Assembly: GCA_943787535.1 (NCBI GenBank)
Contig: CALSMU010000001.1
Span: 62,001-126,000, forward strand
Reading direction: 5' to 3'
From: an uncultured Flavobacteriales bacterium
GTDB lineage: Bacteria; Bacteroidota; Bacteroidia; Flavobacteriales_D; Parvicellaceae
Length of the DNA stretch: 64,000 nt
The translations under genes were made by a program, and so were the position numbers. Of this stretch, positions 28,812 to 39,089 are shown piece after piece (the first letter of the stretch is position 1; each line of letters opens with the position of its first letter). The notes below the pieces were generated by a model. It saw only the letters and a program-made list of their open reading frames with translations. It was not told where the DNA came from and did no database searches.

Positions 28812-30188
28812 CTATACTACTAATGACTTTTTCGTCATTAGTTTTTTTTTAATTGGTTCAATTAACTCATCTATATCTCCAGCTCCTAGCGTAAGAAGGA
28901 CCTCTAACTTTCTATCAGCTATGGATTGCACTAATTCGTCTTTCGACAATAACTCTTTGCAATCATTAGAGATCTTACTTAACAACATTGAAGAACTGAC
29001 ACCTTCAATAGGCAACTCTCTTGCAGGATAAATATCTAACAACAGCACTTCATCTAATAGGTCCAAACTGACAGCAAAATCATCCGCAAAATCTCTTGTT
29101 CTTGAATATAGGTGTGGTTGAAATACCCCCGTTATTTTCTTGGCTGGATACATATCTCTTACTGAATTTATACAAGCATTTAATTCTACTGGATGGTGCG
29201 CATAATCATCTATGTAAACAATAGCATCTGTTTTGATATGATATTCGAACCTTCTTTTAACTCCTTTGAACGATTTTAATGTATCTACAATAAAGGGTAT
29301 GCTGATACCCAACTCATTTCCAACAGCAATCGCCGCAACTGCATTTTCAACATTATGCAACCCAGGCATTCCTAATACCACATCTTTCACTCTTTCTTTC
29401 GGAGTAACAACATCAAAGTGGTATTCTCCATTTTCAATATTTATGTCTGTAGCGTAATAATCTGCTTTTTCATTTACAGCATATTCTATTGTGTTGTTAT
29501 GCTCCAAAAACAAGCCTTTGCGTTTTATCAATACGCCATCTGACGGAAGTTTAGCAACATACTTTTCAAAGGACTCTGTCAAATAACTATGTTCACCGTA
29601 TATATCCAAATGATCAGCATCCATAGACGTTACAATTGCAATATTTGGAGCGAGAGTTAAAAATGAACGGTCATATTCATCCGCTTCAACAACTACCGTT
29701 TCTGCCTTTTCATTTAGTAAAAAGTTTGAATTTAAATTTGCACTAATACCACCTAAAAAAGCATTAACAGGAAAACCACTGTTATTCAACACATGTGTAA
29801 TTATACTCGAAGTTGTTGTTTTTCCATGCGTTCCAGCGACACCAATCGTAAATAGCTCATCGGTTATTAACCCTAATAACTCTGAACGCTTAACTATATC
29901 AAACCCATTATCTTTAAAGTAATTATATACTTTGTGGTTTGATGCAATGGCAGGAGTATAAACGACAAGCGTTGTTTTTACATTTTTAAATGAAGTCGAA
30001 ACCTCAGATAATTCGTCACTATATGAAATAGTAGCACCTTCTTTAACCAAACTTTCAGTTAAAGGCGTACACACTTTATCATAGCCACCTACAGAAATAT
30101 CTTTACTTAAGTAAAAACGAGCCAAAGCACTCATCCCAATCCCTCCGATTCCGATAAAATAAACGCTATGTATGTTTTTCAATTCCAT
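28812..30188 (-). CDS. murC: UDP-N-acetylmuramate--L-alanine ligase
   Basis: Cytoplasmic Mur ligase that adds L-Ala to UDP-MurNAc. It has 458 residues. Rossmann motif YFIGIGGIGMSALA at 10-23, ATP loop GTHGKTTT at 119-126, EADEYDRSF and DDYAHHPVE, the last typical of MurC, and the C-terminal domain with FQPHLYSRT. Full length. Its start is 3 bases after murG. Confidence 0.96.
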   Translation of the reverse strand: MELKNIHSVYFIGIGGIGMSALARFYLSKDISVGGYDKVCTPLTESLVKEGATISYSDELSEVSTSFKNVKTTLVVYTPAIASNHKVYNYFKDNGFDIVKRSELLGLITDELFTIGVAGTHGKTTTSSIITHVLNNSGFPVNAFLGGISANLNSNFLLNEKAETVVVEADEYDRSFLTLAPNIAIVTSMDADHLDIYGEHSYLTESFEKYVAKLPSDGVLIKRKGLFLEHNNTIEYAVNEKADYYATDINIENGEYHFDVVTPKERVKDVVLGMPGLHNVENAVAAIAVGNELGISIPFIVDTLKSFKGVKRRFEYHIKTDAIVYIDDYAHHPVELNACINSVRDMYPAKKITGVFQPHLYSRTRDFADDFAVSLDLLDEVLLLDIYPARELPIEGVSSSMLLSKISNDCKELLSKDELVQSIADRKLEVLLTLGAGDIDELIEPIKKKLMTKKSLVV

Positions 30189-30191
30189 TAC

Positions 30192-31304
30192 TTACGATTG
30201 GGATTCTTTTCCAACCAACTTCATTACTTCATTTTTAATATCCATTGCTGCATTTGGCTTCCCTAATCCAGAAATCTGATTCGACAATTCTGTCATTTCT
30301 ACCGGGTTACCAAGCAAAGACAGTACTGTTTCTACTAAAATATTAGGTGAATCGACATCTTTTACAAGCACTGCAGCCTTTTTATTAACAAGCGACATTG
30401 CATTCTTTGTCTGATGATCTTCCGCAACATTAGGCGAAGGCACTAGTATCACTGGCTTTTTAACTAAACACAGCTCACTTACAGAAAGTGCTCCAGCTCG
30501 ACTAATTACAATGTCTGCAGCTGCGTAAGCCAAATCCATACGGCTAATAAATGCCATGGGCTTTATGTTTTCGCTAGATGAAACGGTAGCTTTCTCTACT
30601 TCATCAATGTAAATTTTACCCGTTTGCCACAGCAATTGATGACCGCTATCTTCAAGTTCCTGCAATTTATTTTTGATACTGTTATTAATCGTTCGTGCAC
30701 CAAGGCTTCCTCCGATTATTAATATTGTTTTCTTGTTAGCATCCAAATCAAAATGAGCCACAGCATCACTCCGCTTATTTTCAACTGATACAATATCACT
30801 GCGCACTGGGTTTCCAGTAATCACTATTTTTTCTTTTGGAAAAAACCTCTCCATATTTTCATAAGCTACACAGATTTTTTTTGCTTTTTTAGCTAAAAGC
30901 TTATTTGTAATTCCAGCATAAGAATTTTGCTCCTGTAATAATGTAAGCACACCTTGTCTACCGGCCATTTTTAACAATGGACCGCTGGCATATCCCCCAA
31001 CACCAATCGCTATGTCGGGCTTAAATTCTTTCACTATTGCCTTTGCTGCTTTTAAGCTTTTTAATAATTTGAAAGGAAAAGAAAAGTTTTTCCACAGTTT
31101 TTTTCTATGAAAACCGACAACATCTAAACCTTTAATGGGGTAGCCAGCAGCAGGAACTTTTTCCATCTCCATTCTTCCATTTGCTCCAACAAACAATATA
31201 GCTGCATTAGGGTGTTCCAACTTTATTGCGTTCGCAATTGCAATAGCAGGAAAAATATGTCCCCCTGTTCCTCCACCACTTATTATAACTTTTAATTCAT
31301 TCAT
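30192..31304 (-). CDS. murG: UDP-GlcNAc:lipid I N-acetylglucosaminyltransferase MurG
   Basis: Peripheral membrane GT28 enzyme converting lipid I to lipid II. It has 370 residues. The N-terminal glycine loop is SGGGTGGHIFPAIAIA at about 9-24. GVGGYASGP lies in the acceptor domain. LIIGGSLGARTIN and ISRAGALSVSEL form the UDP-GlcNAc site. It overlaps ftsW by 4 bases. Confidence 0.97.
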   Translation of the reverse strand: MNELKVIISGGGTGGHIFPAIAIANAIKLEHPNAAILFVGANGRMEMEKVPAAGYPIKGLDVVGFHRKKLWKNFSFPFKLLKSLKAAKAIVKEFKPDIAIGVGGYASGPLLKMAGRQGVLTLLQEQNSYAGITNKLLAKKAKKICVAYENMERFFPKEKIVITGNPVRSDIVSVENKRSDAVAHFDLDANKKTILIIGGSLGARTINNSIKNKLQELEDSGHQLLWQTGKIYIDEVEKATVSSSENIKPMAFISRMDLAYAAADIVISRAGALSVSELCLVKKPVILVPSPNVAEDHQTKNAMSLVNKKAAVLVKDVDSPNILVETVLSLLGNPVEMTELSNQISGLGKPNAAMDIKNEVMKLVGKESQS

Positions 31305-32431
31305 CCCTGCATCTCATCTTCTCTGTATACCGTTCGACTTATATTCAATATTATCCCGATAGAAACGCAGGTAAATAAAATAGATGTTCCTCCCATACTA
31401 ATTAACGGCAATGGTTGACCCGTAACAGGCAAAAGATTAACACCAACCCCCATATTAATTAATGCCTGAAATACCAAAAGAAAACTCAACCCGAAGGCAA
31501 GATATGCTCCAAAGGAACTGCTCGTTTTCGTCATTATTTTTATAGACCGAAATAGAAACATCAAATAAAGTAACAACATTATTAATCCACCAAAAAGAGA
31601 CCCATAATCTTCAATAATTGAAGCATAAACAAAATCAGACTGCGCTGAATATAGTTCATTTTTTATAGTTCCATTACCTGGACCATTACCCCATATACCA
31701 CCATTCGCAACAGCAATTTTCGCTCTTTGCGCCTGATAGTTTTCGTCTGCTGAACCTGAACTATATCCCAACATTCTCTGCTCCCAAGTATTGACTCTAG
31801 GGAGAAGACCTGGCGCAACATGGTTTAAAGCAATTAACAACATCAACAATCCAATTGCACCGCCTAGCACAGCTAGCAAATGTTTGATTGCAACCCCACC
31901 AACAAACAAAAGGACAAAACAAACAGTCGCAAGCATCGCAGCGGTAGAAAAATCAGCGGGTAATATTAGAATACAAATTCCACCTACTGGCATTAATATT
32001 GGAACCAAACCTTCTTTGAAATTTTTGATTTTACCTTTATTTTTAGCAAGCATTCTGGCAACATAAATAACCAAAATAATTTTAGCTAAATCAGAAGGTT
32101 GAAACCCCATAATCCACCTTTGAGCAGAATTAATATTTCTACCAAAAATTAAAGTAACAAGCAATAAGGCAGCAGCAACCCAAATACCCAACTGAGATAA
32201 TCTGGAAAAATATCGAAACTCAAAATGTTGCAAATAAAGGATCGTCACGATACCCATTACCAACATAAAAAGATGCCTAAAAAAGAAAGGAATCGCATCT
32301 CCGTCGGTCAACCGATAAGCCATATTTGCACTTGCACTATAGGCCATAATAGCAGAAACTATTGACAACAATATTATGATAGACCAAATAGCCTTATCAC
32401 CTTTAAGATATTTATCGATTGATAATTCCAT
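31301..32431 (-). CDS. ftsW: lipid II polymerase / division protein FtsW
   Basis: SEDS-family membrane glycosyltransferase acting with FtsI at the septum. It has 376 residues and about ten membrane helices. Landmarks: RWIMGFQPSDLAKIILVIYV, LPADFSTA with the catalytic Asp region, and PVTGQPLPLISMGGTSI near the end. It starts 6 bases after the MurD-like short gene. Confidence 0.94.
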   Translation of the reverse strand: MELSIDKYLKGDKAIWSIIILLSIVSAIMAYSASANMAYRLTDGDAIPFFFRHLFMLVMGIVTILYLQHFEFRYFSRLSQLGIWVAAALLLVTLIFGRNINSAQRWIMGFQPSDLAKIILVIYVARMLAKNKGKIKNFKEGLVPILMPVGGICILILPADFSTAAMLATVCFVLLFVGGVAIKHLLAVLGGAIGLLMLLIALNHVAPGLLPRVNTWEQRMLGYSSGSADENYQAQRAKIAVANGGIWGNGPGNGTIKNELYSAQSDFVYASIIEDYGSLFGGLIMLLLYLMFLFRSIKIMTKTSSSFGAYLAFGLSFLLVFQALINMGVGVNLLPVTGQPLPLISMGGTSILFTCVSIGIILNISRTVYREDEMQG

Positions 32432-32437
32432 TTGTGA

Positions 32438-32935
32438 TTATAAATTCGAAATCAACGATTTGAAGTGCTCTCCTCTTTGCCTGTAATCATCATACAAATC
32501 ACAACTTGGACAAGCTGGAGAGAACAAAACAACATCACCCTCTTTTGACCATTCCGATGCCGTTAACACAGCATCTTCAAGGGTTTCTTTATGAGCATAT
32601 CCCTCTATAATCCCAGCAAATGAGTATTTTATTTGCGTCTCGTAAGAACCAAAGCAAATTACTTTTTTTACTTTGTATCGAACCAACTTATCAAACACTG
32701 AATAATCACGTTTAACATCAGACGCAGCTACTATCCATATAACTGGCTTATCCATTAACTCGAGAGAATAGTAAGAAGAATCTATGTCAGTGGCTTTGGA
32801 ATCATTAATCCACTCAACACCCTTTTTCAGAATTACAGACTCCAACCTATGCCCTATATCTGAAAATAAATTTATACTATTTTTTCTAGCTTCAAGCATT
32901 CGCGCTTTTTGACTTTTTACTTTATTCTGTTCCAT
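32438..32935 (-). CDS. stand-alone MurD C-terminal domain protein (murD paralogue fragment)
   Basis: A 165-residue protein from ATG 32935, 25 bases after the murD stop. A longer in-frame start (33025) would overlap murD and is less likely. It matches only the C-terminal domain of MurD. Shared motifs are GHRLE, INDSKATD and SPACPSCDLYDDYRQRG, against HRLE, VNDSKATN and SPACASFDLFENYEERG in the neighbour. By hand alignment, 24 of 45 positions are identical across the first half. The UDP-binding and ATP-binding domains are absent. The GGxDK stretch that holds a D-Glu-binding Lys in E. coli MurD is AASDV here. The frame is intact and well kept, so a non-catalytic role (binding a Mur precursor or a Mur/Fts partner) is conceivable. 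A decaying tandem duplicate is the alternative. Confidence 0.82.
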   Translation of the reverse strand: MEQNKVKSQKARMLEARKNSINLFSDIGHRLESVILKKGVEWINDSKATDIDSSYYSLELMDKPVIWIVAASDVKRDYSVFDKLVRYKVKKVICFGSYETQIKYSFAGIIEGYAHKETLEDAVLTASEWSKEGDVVLFSPACPSCDLYDDYRQRGEHFKSLISNL

Positions 32936-32960
32936 AATCAAATTAATTATTAATACTTTT

Positions 32961-34304
32961 TTATAAAGACCGTACGGCTTTCTTGAAAGAATTTCCTCTT
33001 TCCTCATAATTCTCGAACAAATCAAAACTAGCGCAAGCTGGAGATAGCAATACTGCGTACCCTTTTTTCGCTAAACGATAGGCAAGTCTTACTGCTTCGT
33101 TTGCATTCGATGCGTCCCAGACTTCATCAACTATCTCATCAAAAACACTGTGCAATTTGGAATTATCTTTTCCAAGACAAACCATACCTACTACCTTCTG
33201 CTTAACCAGCCCTGATAGAAATTCATAATCATTTCCTTTATCGACGCCACCTGCAATCCAAATAGTTGGTTTCTGCATACTCTCTAATGCATACCATGTA
33301 GAATTTACATTAGTTGCTTTTGAGTCATTGACAAACTCAATTCCGTGAACCTCCGCAACAAACTCAAGTCTGTGCTCTACATTTTGAAAGTCAGATAAAC
33401 TGTCTCTAATAATCTCTTTTCTAATTTCAAGTACTTTCCCTGCAATACCTGAAGCCATAGAATTGTAAGCGTTATGCTTACCCTGCTGTGCTAGTTCGTG
33501 TATACTCATAGTTGTTTGTTTGTTGTTTATATTTATGCTTAGTTGTTCGTTTACTATACAAGCACCTTCCGATACTTCCCGCTCCATTGAAAAAGGAAGC
33601 ACTTGAGCCTTGATTTTTCTTTTTTGCAATTCTCTAACAATCACTTCATCATCTGCATTGTAGATGAGAACATCTTCTTCTGTCTGATTTTGAAGGATTC
33701 TTAATTTACTTTCAACATACTTCTGCATGTCGTTATCATATCGATCGAGGTGATCAGGAGTTATGTTTAATAGCATTGCAATATTTGCTTTGAAACTAAA
33801 CATGCCGTCCAATTGGAAACTACTTAATTCTAGCACATAATAATCATGCTTATTATCAGCAACAAGTTTGGCAAAACTATCGCCAATATTTCCCGCAACA
33901 GCTACATTTAAACCTGCATTAGACATTATATGATATGTCATTAAAGCTGTAGTAGTTTTCCCATTACTTCCAGTAACACAAATCAATTTTGCGTCAGTAT
34001 ACCTGGCTGCAAATTCAATTTCAGAAACTACAGAAACACCTTTTTCTCTGAGGCTTGTAATTAACTGAATCGTATCTGGAATACCGGGGCTTTTTACCAC
34101 CTCATCTGCATCCATTATTTTGGAAAATGTATGACTACCTTCTTCCCAATCGATTTCATTATGTGAAAGAACTTCTTTGTACTCCGCCTTAATTTCTCCT
34201 TTGTCAGAAACAAAGACCTTAAACCCTTTCTTTTGGGCTAAAATCGCTGCACCAACTCCACTCTCCCCCGCTCCGAGAATTACTATTTCCCCATCTCTAT
34301 TCAC
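32961..34304 (-). CDS. murD: UDP-N-acetylmuramoyl-L-alanine--D-glutamate ligase
   Basis: Cytoplasmic ligase adding D-Glu to UDP-MurNAc-L-Ala. I place the start at GTG 34304-34302, giving 447 residues. It shares one base with the mraY stop (TAGTG) and directly precedes the Rossmann motif EIVILGAGESGVG. The only upstream ATG (34361) would overlap mraY by 58 bases and add residues without family meaning. ATP loop VTGSNGKTTT, VLELSSFQLD, NITPDHLDRY and the C-terminal NDSKATN, GGVDKG and SPACASFDLF are all present. It is intact and full length, so the following short paralogue is an extra copy of its last domain. Confidence 0.95.
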   Translation of the reverse strand: MNRDGEIVILGAGESGVGAAILAQKKGFKVFVSDKGEIKAEYKEVLSHNEIDWEEGSHTFSKIMDADEVVKSPGIPDTIQLITSLREKGVSVVSEIEFAARYTDAKLICVTGSNGKTTTALMTYHIMSNAGLNVAVAGNIGDSFAKLVADNKHDYYVLELSSFQLDGMFSFKANIAMLLNITPDHLDRYDNDMQKYVESKLRILQNQTEEDVLIYNADDEVIVRELQKRKIKAQVLPFSMEREVSEGACIVNEQLSININNKQTTMSIHELAQQGKHNAYNSMASGIAGKVLEIRKEIIRDSLSDFQNVEHRLEFVAEVHGIEFVNDSKATNVNSTWYALESMQKPTIWIAGGVDKGNDYEFLSGLVKQKVVGMVCLGKDNSKLHSVFDEIVDEVWDASNANEAVRLAYRLAKKGYAVLLSPACASFDLFENYEERGNSFKKAVRSL

Positions 34305-35530
34305 TATCTCAACTTGAGTGTTACAATTGATAGTGCCGCCAACATGATTCCAATAATCCAAAAGCGCGCAACAATTTTTGACTCATGCATTCCTTTTTTC
34401 TGATAATGATGATGTAATGGAGCCATGAGAAAAACTCGTTTCCCTTCTCCATGCCTTTTCTTGGTATATTTAAACCACCCCACTTGAATCATAACAGATA
34501 AATTTTCGATTAAAAAGATTCCACAGAAAATTGGAATCAATAATTCTTTTCGAACAGCAATAGCAAACGTTGCTATAATGCCACCAAGAGCCAAACTACC
34601 TGTGTCGCCCATAAAAACTTTTGCAGGATAAGAATTGTACCAAAGAAACCCGATGCACGCACCAATAAAGGCACTTATAAAAATTACAAGCTCTCCCGAA
34701 TTTGGGATATACATTATATTTAGGTAATCTGCGAATATTGCATTCCCCGATAGATATGCAAATATGGCGAGAGTGACTCCTATAATAGCCGAGGTTCCTG
34801 TAGCTAAACCGTCAATACCATCTGTAAGGTTTGCTCCATTCGATACATTAACAACAATAATAATTACAATGAAAATAAAAAGTATCCAAGTATACTCTCC
34901 CAGACCAAACCACTTGTAATCGAATTCATTATTCTTTACAAAAGGAATTGTTGTTGTTGTCGCTTTTTTCTCTTCCCAGTGATAATAAATCACATCGCCA
35001 TCGATATCACATTCAGCTTTTTGATTTTCGATAAATTCTGACTTATCGCTATCAATAACCTTTTCCATCACCACAACATCCTCACTAAAATAAAGCAATG
35101 ACCCTACAATAATTCCAACTCCAACTTGTCCAATAACCTTAAATTTCCCTGCTAACCCAGCTTTATTTTTCTTAAAAACTTTTATGTAATCGTCGATGAA
35201 ACCTATAAAACCCAACCAAACAGTAGCCAGGACCATAGTTATTGTATAAATATTATCAAGCTCGGCAAAAAGAAGTGTTGGTATTAAAATCGCGCCAAGA
35301 ATAATCAAACCACCCATCGTTGGGGTCCCTGCTTTTTCAATTTGACCTTCTAAACCCAAGTCACGAATAGATTCGCCAACTTGCTTTCTTTGCAGCATTG
35401 CTATTAGTTTCCCCCCAAACATCATGGATATAATCAATGACACCAACAATGCCATTCCTGCTCTAAAAGAGATGTAACTGAATAAACCAGCACCGGGAAA
35501 ATCTAAACCTTCGAATAAGTGATACAACAT
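34304..35530 (-). CDS. mraY: phospho-N-acetylmuramoyl-pentapeptide transferase
   Basis: Inner-membrane enzyme making lipid I from UDP-MurNAc-pentapeptide and undecaprenyl phosphate. It has 408 residues and about ten helices. Motifs: [51 protein letters not shown] and [11 protein letters not shown]. It is longer than the E. coli enzyme (360) because of a roughly 60-residue hydrophilic insert at about 155-215, as is usual in Bacteroidota. It shares one base with murE and one with murD. Confidence 0.97.
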   Translation of the reverse strand: MLYHLFEGLDFPGAGLFSYISFRAGMALLVSLIISMMFGGKLIAMLQRKQVGESIRDLGLEGQIEKAGTPTMGGLIILGAILIPTLLFAELDNIYTITMVLATVWLGFIGFIDDYIKVFKKNKAGLAGKFKVIGQVGVGIIVGSLLYFSEDVVVMEKVIDSDKSEFIENQKAECDIDGDVIYYHWEEKKATTTTIPFVKNNEFDYKWFGLGEYTWILFIFIVIIIVVNVSNGANLTDGIDGLATGTSAIIGVTLAIFAYLSGNAIFADYLNIMYIPNSGELVIFISAFIGACIGFLWYNSYPAKVFMGDTGSLALGGIIATFAIAVRKELLIPIFCGIFLIENLSVMIQVGWFKYTKKRHGEGKRVFLMAPLHHHYQKKGMHESKIVARFWIIGIMLAALSIVTLKLR

Positions 35531-36993
35531 TATTTACTCAATATTTTAAAAGTTTCTACTAAAGTTTCCATATCGTCAAAAGGCAAAGTTTCCTCCTTAA
35601 CAATCTGGTATTTCTCATGACCTTTACCCGCCACTAAAAGAATATCGCCAGCATGCCCCATACTGCAAGCTGTTTTAATAGCCTCTTTTCTATCCGTAAT
35701 AGCGAGTGTTTTTTTATAATGCTCAGGTGGAACCCCAGCCCTCATCTCTTCAATGATTTTTTCTGGATCTTCACTTCGCGGATTGTCTGAAGTAAATATG
35801 ACTTGATCACTCAATTTGCAAGCAATTGCTGCCATCAAAGGTCTCTTTGCAACATCCCTATCTCCTCCACATCCAACTACCGTTATTACCATTTCATTAC
35901 CAGCTCGAATATCTTTAATCGTTTTGAGAACATTTTCCAGAGCATCAGGAGTATGCGCATAATCCACTATTGCAGTTATTCCTGACTGAGATGATATATA
36001 CTGAAACCTTCCTTCTGGCGGATTAAGGTTACTGAGAGTTGCCAAGACAGACAACTCATCTTCACCTAACAGCACCCCCACCGAATATGCCACTATAGCA
36101 TTGTAAGCATTAAAGCCACCAATCAATTTTGTATACAACTCCTTTCCTCCAATATCCAATTGAAGCCCATCAAAGCGATTATCTATAATTTTCGCTTTAA
36201 AATCAGCAACTGAATTAATACCATAAGTATGAACTTTTGCTCGGGTGTCATGAACCATTGTCTCACCATGAGCTTGATCCGAATTGACAAGCACAAAAGC
36301 TCTATCGGATAGCGTATCAAAAAAAGTTTTTTTAGCAGCTATATAATTATCGAATGTTTTATGATAATCTAAATGGTCATGCGAAATATTTGTAAATACA
36401 CCCCCTGTAAAATTAACTCCTGCAATTCTCTTTTGATCTACAGCATGAGAACTTACCTCCATAAAACAATACAAACAACCCTTCTCTACCATACGATTTA
36501 GCAACTCATTTAAATCAAGTGCATTTGGCGTAGTATGAGTCGAATCAACTTTATCCGCATGAATCTTGTTCACTACTGTTGAGATTAACCCAACCTTATA
36601 ACCCAACATCCTAAAAAGGTCATACATGAGTGTTACAGAAGTAGTTTTACCATTGGTCCCTGTAACTCCAATTAATTTTAATTTATCTGAAGGATTATCA
36701 TGAAAATTTGCAGCAACAACACCTAGCGCTTGAGCTGAATCATCCACCTTGATATACGTTACACGCTCATCAATTTCTACAGGAAATTCCTCACAAACAA
36801 TACTTAGCGCACCATCCTCTATTGCCTTACTGATATAATCGTGACCATCAACCTGAGTTCCACGTAACGCAACAAACATGGTATATGAAACTACTTTTCT
36901 AGAATCGTAAGCAACATGTTCAACAGCTATATTTGTAGAACCTTTAACACCTACAATTCCAACTCCATATATTATCTCTTTCAGCAGTTTCAT
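35530..36993 (-). CDS. murE: UDP-MurNAc-tripeptide ligase (meso-DAP type)
   Basis: Adds the third amino acid to the murein stem. It has 487 residues. ATP loop [11 protein letters not shown] at about 109-119, [20 protein letters not shown], and SDNPRSEDP in the C-terminal domain. The DNPR motif is the mark of MurE enzymes that use meso-diaminopimelate, which fits a Gram-negative wall. It shares one base with ftsI and one with mraY. Confidence 0.96.
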   Translation of the reverse strand: MKLLKEIIYGVGIVGVKGSTNIAVEHVAYDSRKVVSYTMFVALRGTQVDGHDYISKAIEDGALSIVCEEFPVEIDERVTYIKVDDSAQALGVVAANFHDNPSDKLKLIGVTGTNGKTTSVTLMYDLFRMLGYKVGLISTVVNKIHADKVDSTHTTPNALDLNELLNRMVEKGCLYCFMEVSSHAVDQKRIAGVNFTGGVFTNISHDHLDYHKTFDNYIAAKKTFFDTLSDRAFVLVNSDQAHGETMVHDTRAKVHTYGINSVADFKAKIIDNRFDGLQLDIGGKELYTKLIGGFNAYNAIVAYSVGVLLGEDELSVLATLSNLNPPEGRFQYISSQSGITAIVDYAHTPDALENVLKTIKDIRAGNEMVITVVGCGGDRDVAKRPLMAAIACKLSDQVIFTSDNPRSEDPEKIIEEMRAGVPPEHYKKTLAITDRKEAIKTACSMGHAGDILLVAGKGHEKYQIVKEETLPFDDMETLVETFKILSK

Positions 36994-39089
36994 TATATCA
37001 ATTCAATTGTTACTAATTGTCTTTTAAAAATTTCTCGTCCAGGAATAACTGATTGATTCTTAACTATCCCACTGCCATTAACCCTAACAGTTAAACCCTG
37101 TGACTCTAGTAAATACAAGGCATCCTTCAATCCCATTCCCATAACATTTGGCATTTGACCTTTTTGAATCATTCGATTTTGCAAAACCACATTATCCAAA
37201 TTGGTTTTTGTTACTGCCCAATCAGAGTCACCTGCTCCATCACTTACAGTAACATGCATCTTTCGCATCACGGCATTAATCTCATTTTTACTTCCATGCT
37301 TCGAGTACGGAAAACTCATTTCATCTAACACTAATTCAGGCTCCTCAGAATTCTCTAGGCTACCAGCATAAACTTTATCCGCAATTTCTTTAAAAACAGT
37401 ACCCGAGACTACAGAACCATATATTTGATTTGTAGGTCCTTGAATTACAACTATGCATGAATATTTTGGTTTATCTGCAGGGAAATAACCACAAAAAGAA
37501 GCTTGATACTTCTTACCATAACCACCATTTTTAGCAATTTTTGCAGTACCCGTTTTCCCTGCTATCTTAAAACCTCTAGCACGAATATTTTTAGCCGTTC
37601 CCCGCTCTACAACACCTTCCAACAAAACTTTTAATGTTTTATTTGTTTTAGCTGTACATACCTGCTCATTTAAGACAATCGGATTAAAAACTTTAACTAC
37701 CTCATCGCCACTTCGCACCTCTTTTACAAACTGAGGCTTCATCATTTTCCCATCATTCGCTACAGCATTATAAAGTGATAATGTCTGCAATGGGGTCAAC
37801 AAAACTTCATAACCAATTGCCATCCAAGCATGAGAAGCACCCCAAAAAGTTGAATCACTTGCATCTTTAATATACGGACTGCCTTCTCCTTTAATGTCAA
37901 CTCCCAATTTTTTATGAAGACCTATATCTTTCAATCCATCTACATATTCTTGAGGATTTGATCGATAGGCATCATAGATTATTTGCGAAATAACATTAGA
38001 AGATTTCTCAAAAGCATACTGAACTGTATATTTACCAGGAACAGCATGATCATCTCTTAAAACCCTGTCGAAATAGGGATATCTGTACTTAATATCGACA
38101 CTATCTGTAATTCGAACTTTATCATCATCCAATGCAACCATTAAAGAAGCCAGCTTAAATGTTGAACCAGGCTCAGAAGCTTGCCAAACCGCCAAATTCC
38201 TAACCTCATCAAAAGTTCCCCTAGCAGTATCCTGGGTAATATTTGCAATTGCTTTAACATACCCTGTCTCTACTTCCATCAATACAACACAACCATTCAA
38301 AGCGTCTTGATTTTTCATTTGCTCCATCAAAGCTCGTTCTGCAACATCTTGCAAATCAATATCTATAGAAGTATACACATCCATTCCCGGAACGGGCTCT
38401 TGGGAATAATCACTTTGAATCGGCTTCCATAAGCTACCTTCAATTTTCTTCATCAACATCTTTCCGTCAATACCTCTTAAATATTGATTAAAAGCACCCT
38501 CCAAACCAACATACACAGAATCTTCAGCTTTCACTTCCTTTACCCTACCAATTGTTCTTGAAGCTAATATTTCATATGGTTTTACTCTTTTATTTTCACT
38601 TGTCTCTATATACCCCCCCCTGTATTTCCCTAATTTAAAAATTGGAAACTCTCTTAGCCGAACTAATTGCTCATTACGAATTCTAGATTTAATGAAATGA
38701 TACTGACTACTATCTACATACTTCTTTTTACGAAGTTCTGACTCCCACTGAGAAGCTGTTTTTGTATTAAACAAACCAGCCAAACTATCAGACAGCGCAC
38801 CAACACCTTCTTCGAAATCAAGTTTCCCTACAGTCATTAAATCCATATACACCCTGTAGCGAGGAACAGACAAAGCCAACGAAGTCTTTCGTGCATTATC
38901 AGCATAAATATTTCCACGTGGAGCCTCTATTGTTCGCATTGACAAAGTCATCGTCTCTGCCTCATGCTTCAATTCTACACCCTCAACAAACTGAACACGT
39001 ATAGTTTGAACTATAACCAAAACAGCAAACAATAGCATCGCTATATAAACGAGATAAACTCTAACTATGGACTCTTTCTTATTCTGCAC
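36993..39089 (-). CDS. ftsI: septal transpeptidase FtsI (PBP3) with PASTA domain
   Basis: Class B penicillin-binding protein that cross-links septal murein. It has 698 residues with one membrane helix (about 11-30) and a dimerisation domain with EAPRGNIYAD. The transpeptidase domain has S309-x-x-K312 in SEPGSTFKL, SSN in EKSSNVI, and KTGT in IAGKTGTAKI. One PASTA domain at about 645-698 (MPNVMGMGLKDALYLLESQG) is standard for Bacteroidota but absent from E. coli FtsI. It overlaps ftsL by 11 bases. Confidence 0.96.
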   Translation of the reverse strand: MQNKKESIVRVYLVYIAMLLFAVLVIVQTIRVQFVEGVELKHEAETMTLSMRTIEAPRGNIYADNARKTSLALSVPRYRVYMDLMTVGKLDFEEGVGALSDSLAGLFNTKTASQWESELRKKKYVDSSQYHFIKSRIRNEQLVRLREFPIFKLGKYRGGYIETSENKRVKPYEILASRTIGRVKEVKAEDSVYVGLEGAFNQYLRGIDGKMLMKKIEGSLWKPIQSDYSQEPVPGMDVYTSIDIDLQDVAERALMEQMKNQDALNGCVVLMEVETGYVKAIANITQDTARGTFDEVRNLAVWQASEPGSTFKLASLMVALDDDKVRITDSVDIKYRYPYFDRVLRDDHAVPGKYTVQYAFEKSSNVISQIIYDAYRSNPQEYVDGLKDIGLHKKLGVDIKGEGSPYIKDASDSTFWGASHAWMAIGYEVLLTPLQTLSLYNAVANDGKMMKPQFVKEVRSGDEVVKVFNPIVLNEQVCTAKTNKTLKVLLEGVVERGTAKNIRARGFKIAGKTGTAKIAKNGGYGKKYQASFCGYFPADKPKYSCIVVIQGPTNQIYGSVVSGTVFKEIADKVYAGSLENSEEPELVLDEMSFPYSKHGSKNEINAVMRKMHVTVSDGAGDSDWAVTKTNLDNVVLQNRMIQKGQMPNVMGMGLKDALYLLESQGLTVRVNGSGIVKNQSVIPGREIFKRQLVTIELI

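Noticed and set aside
32438..34304. The MurD-like short gene as the tail of a frameshifted murD
   Set aside because: murD has its own complete C-terminal domain with NDSKATN and SPACASFD before its stop at 32961, so the short gene is an extra copy, not a missing end.
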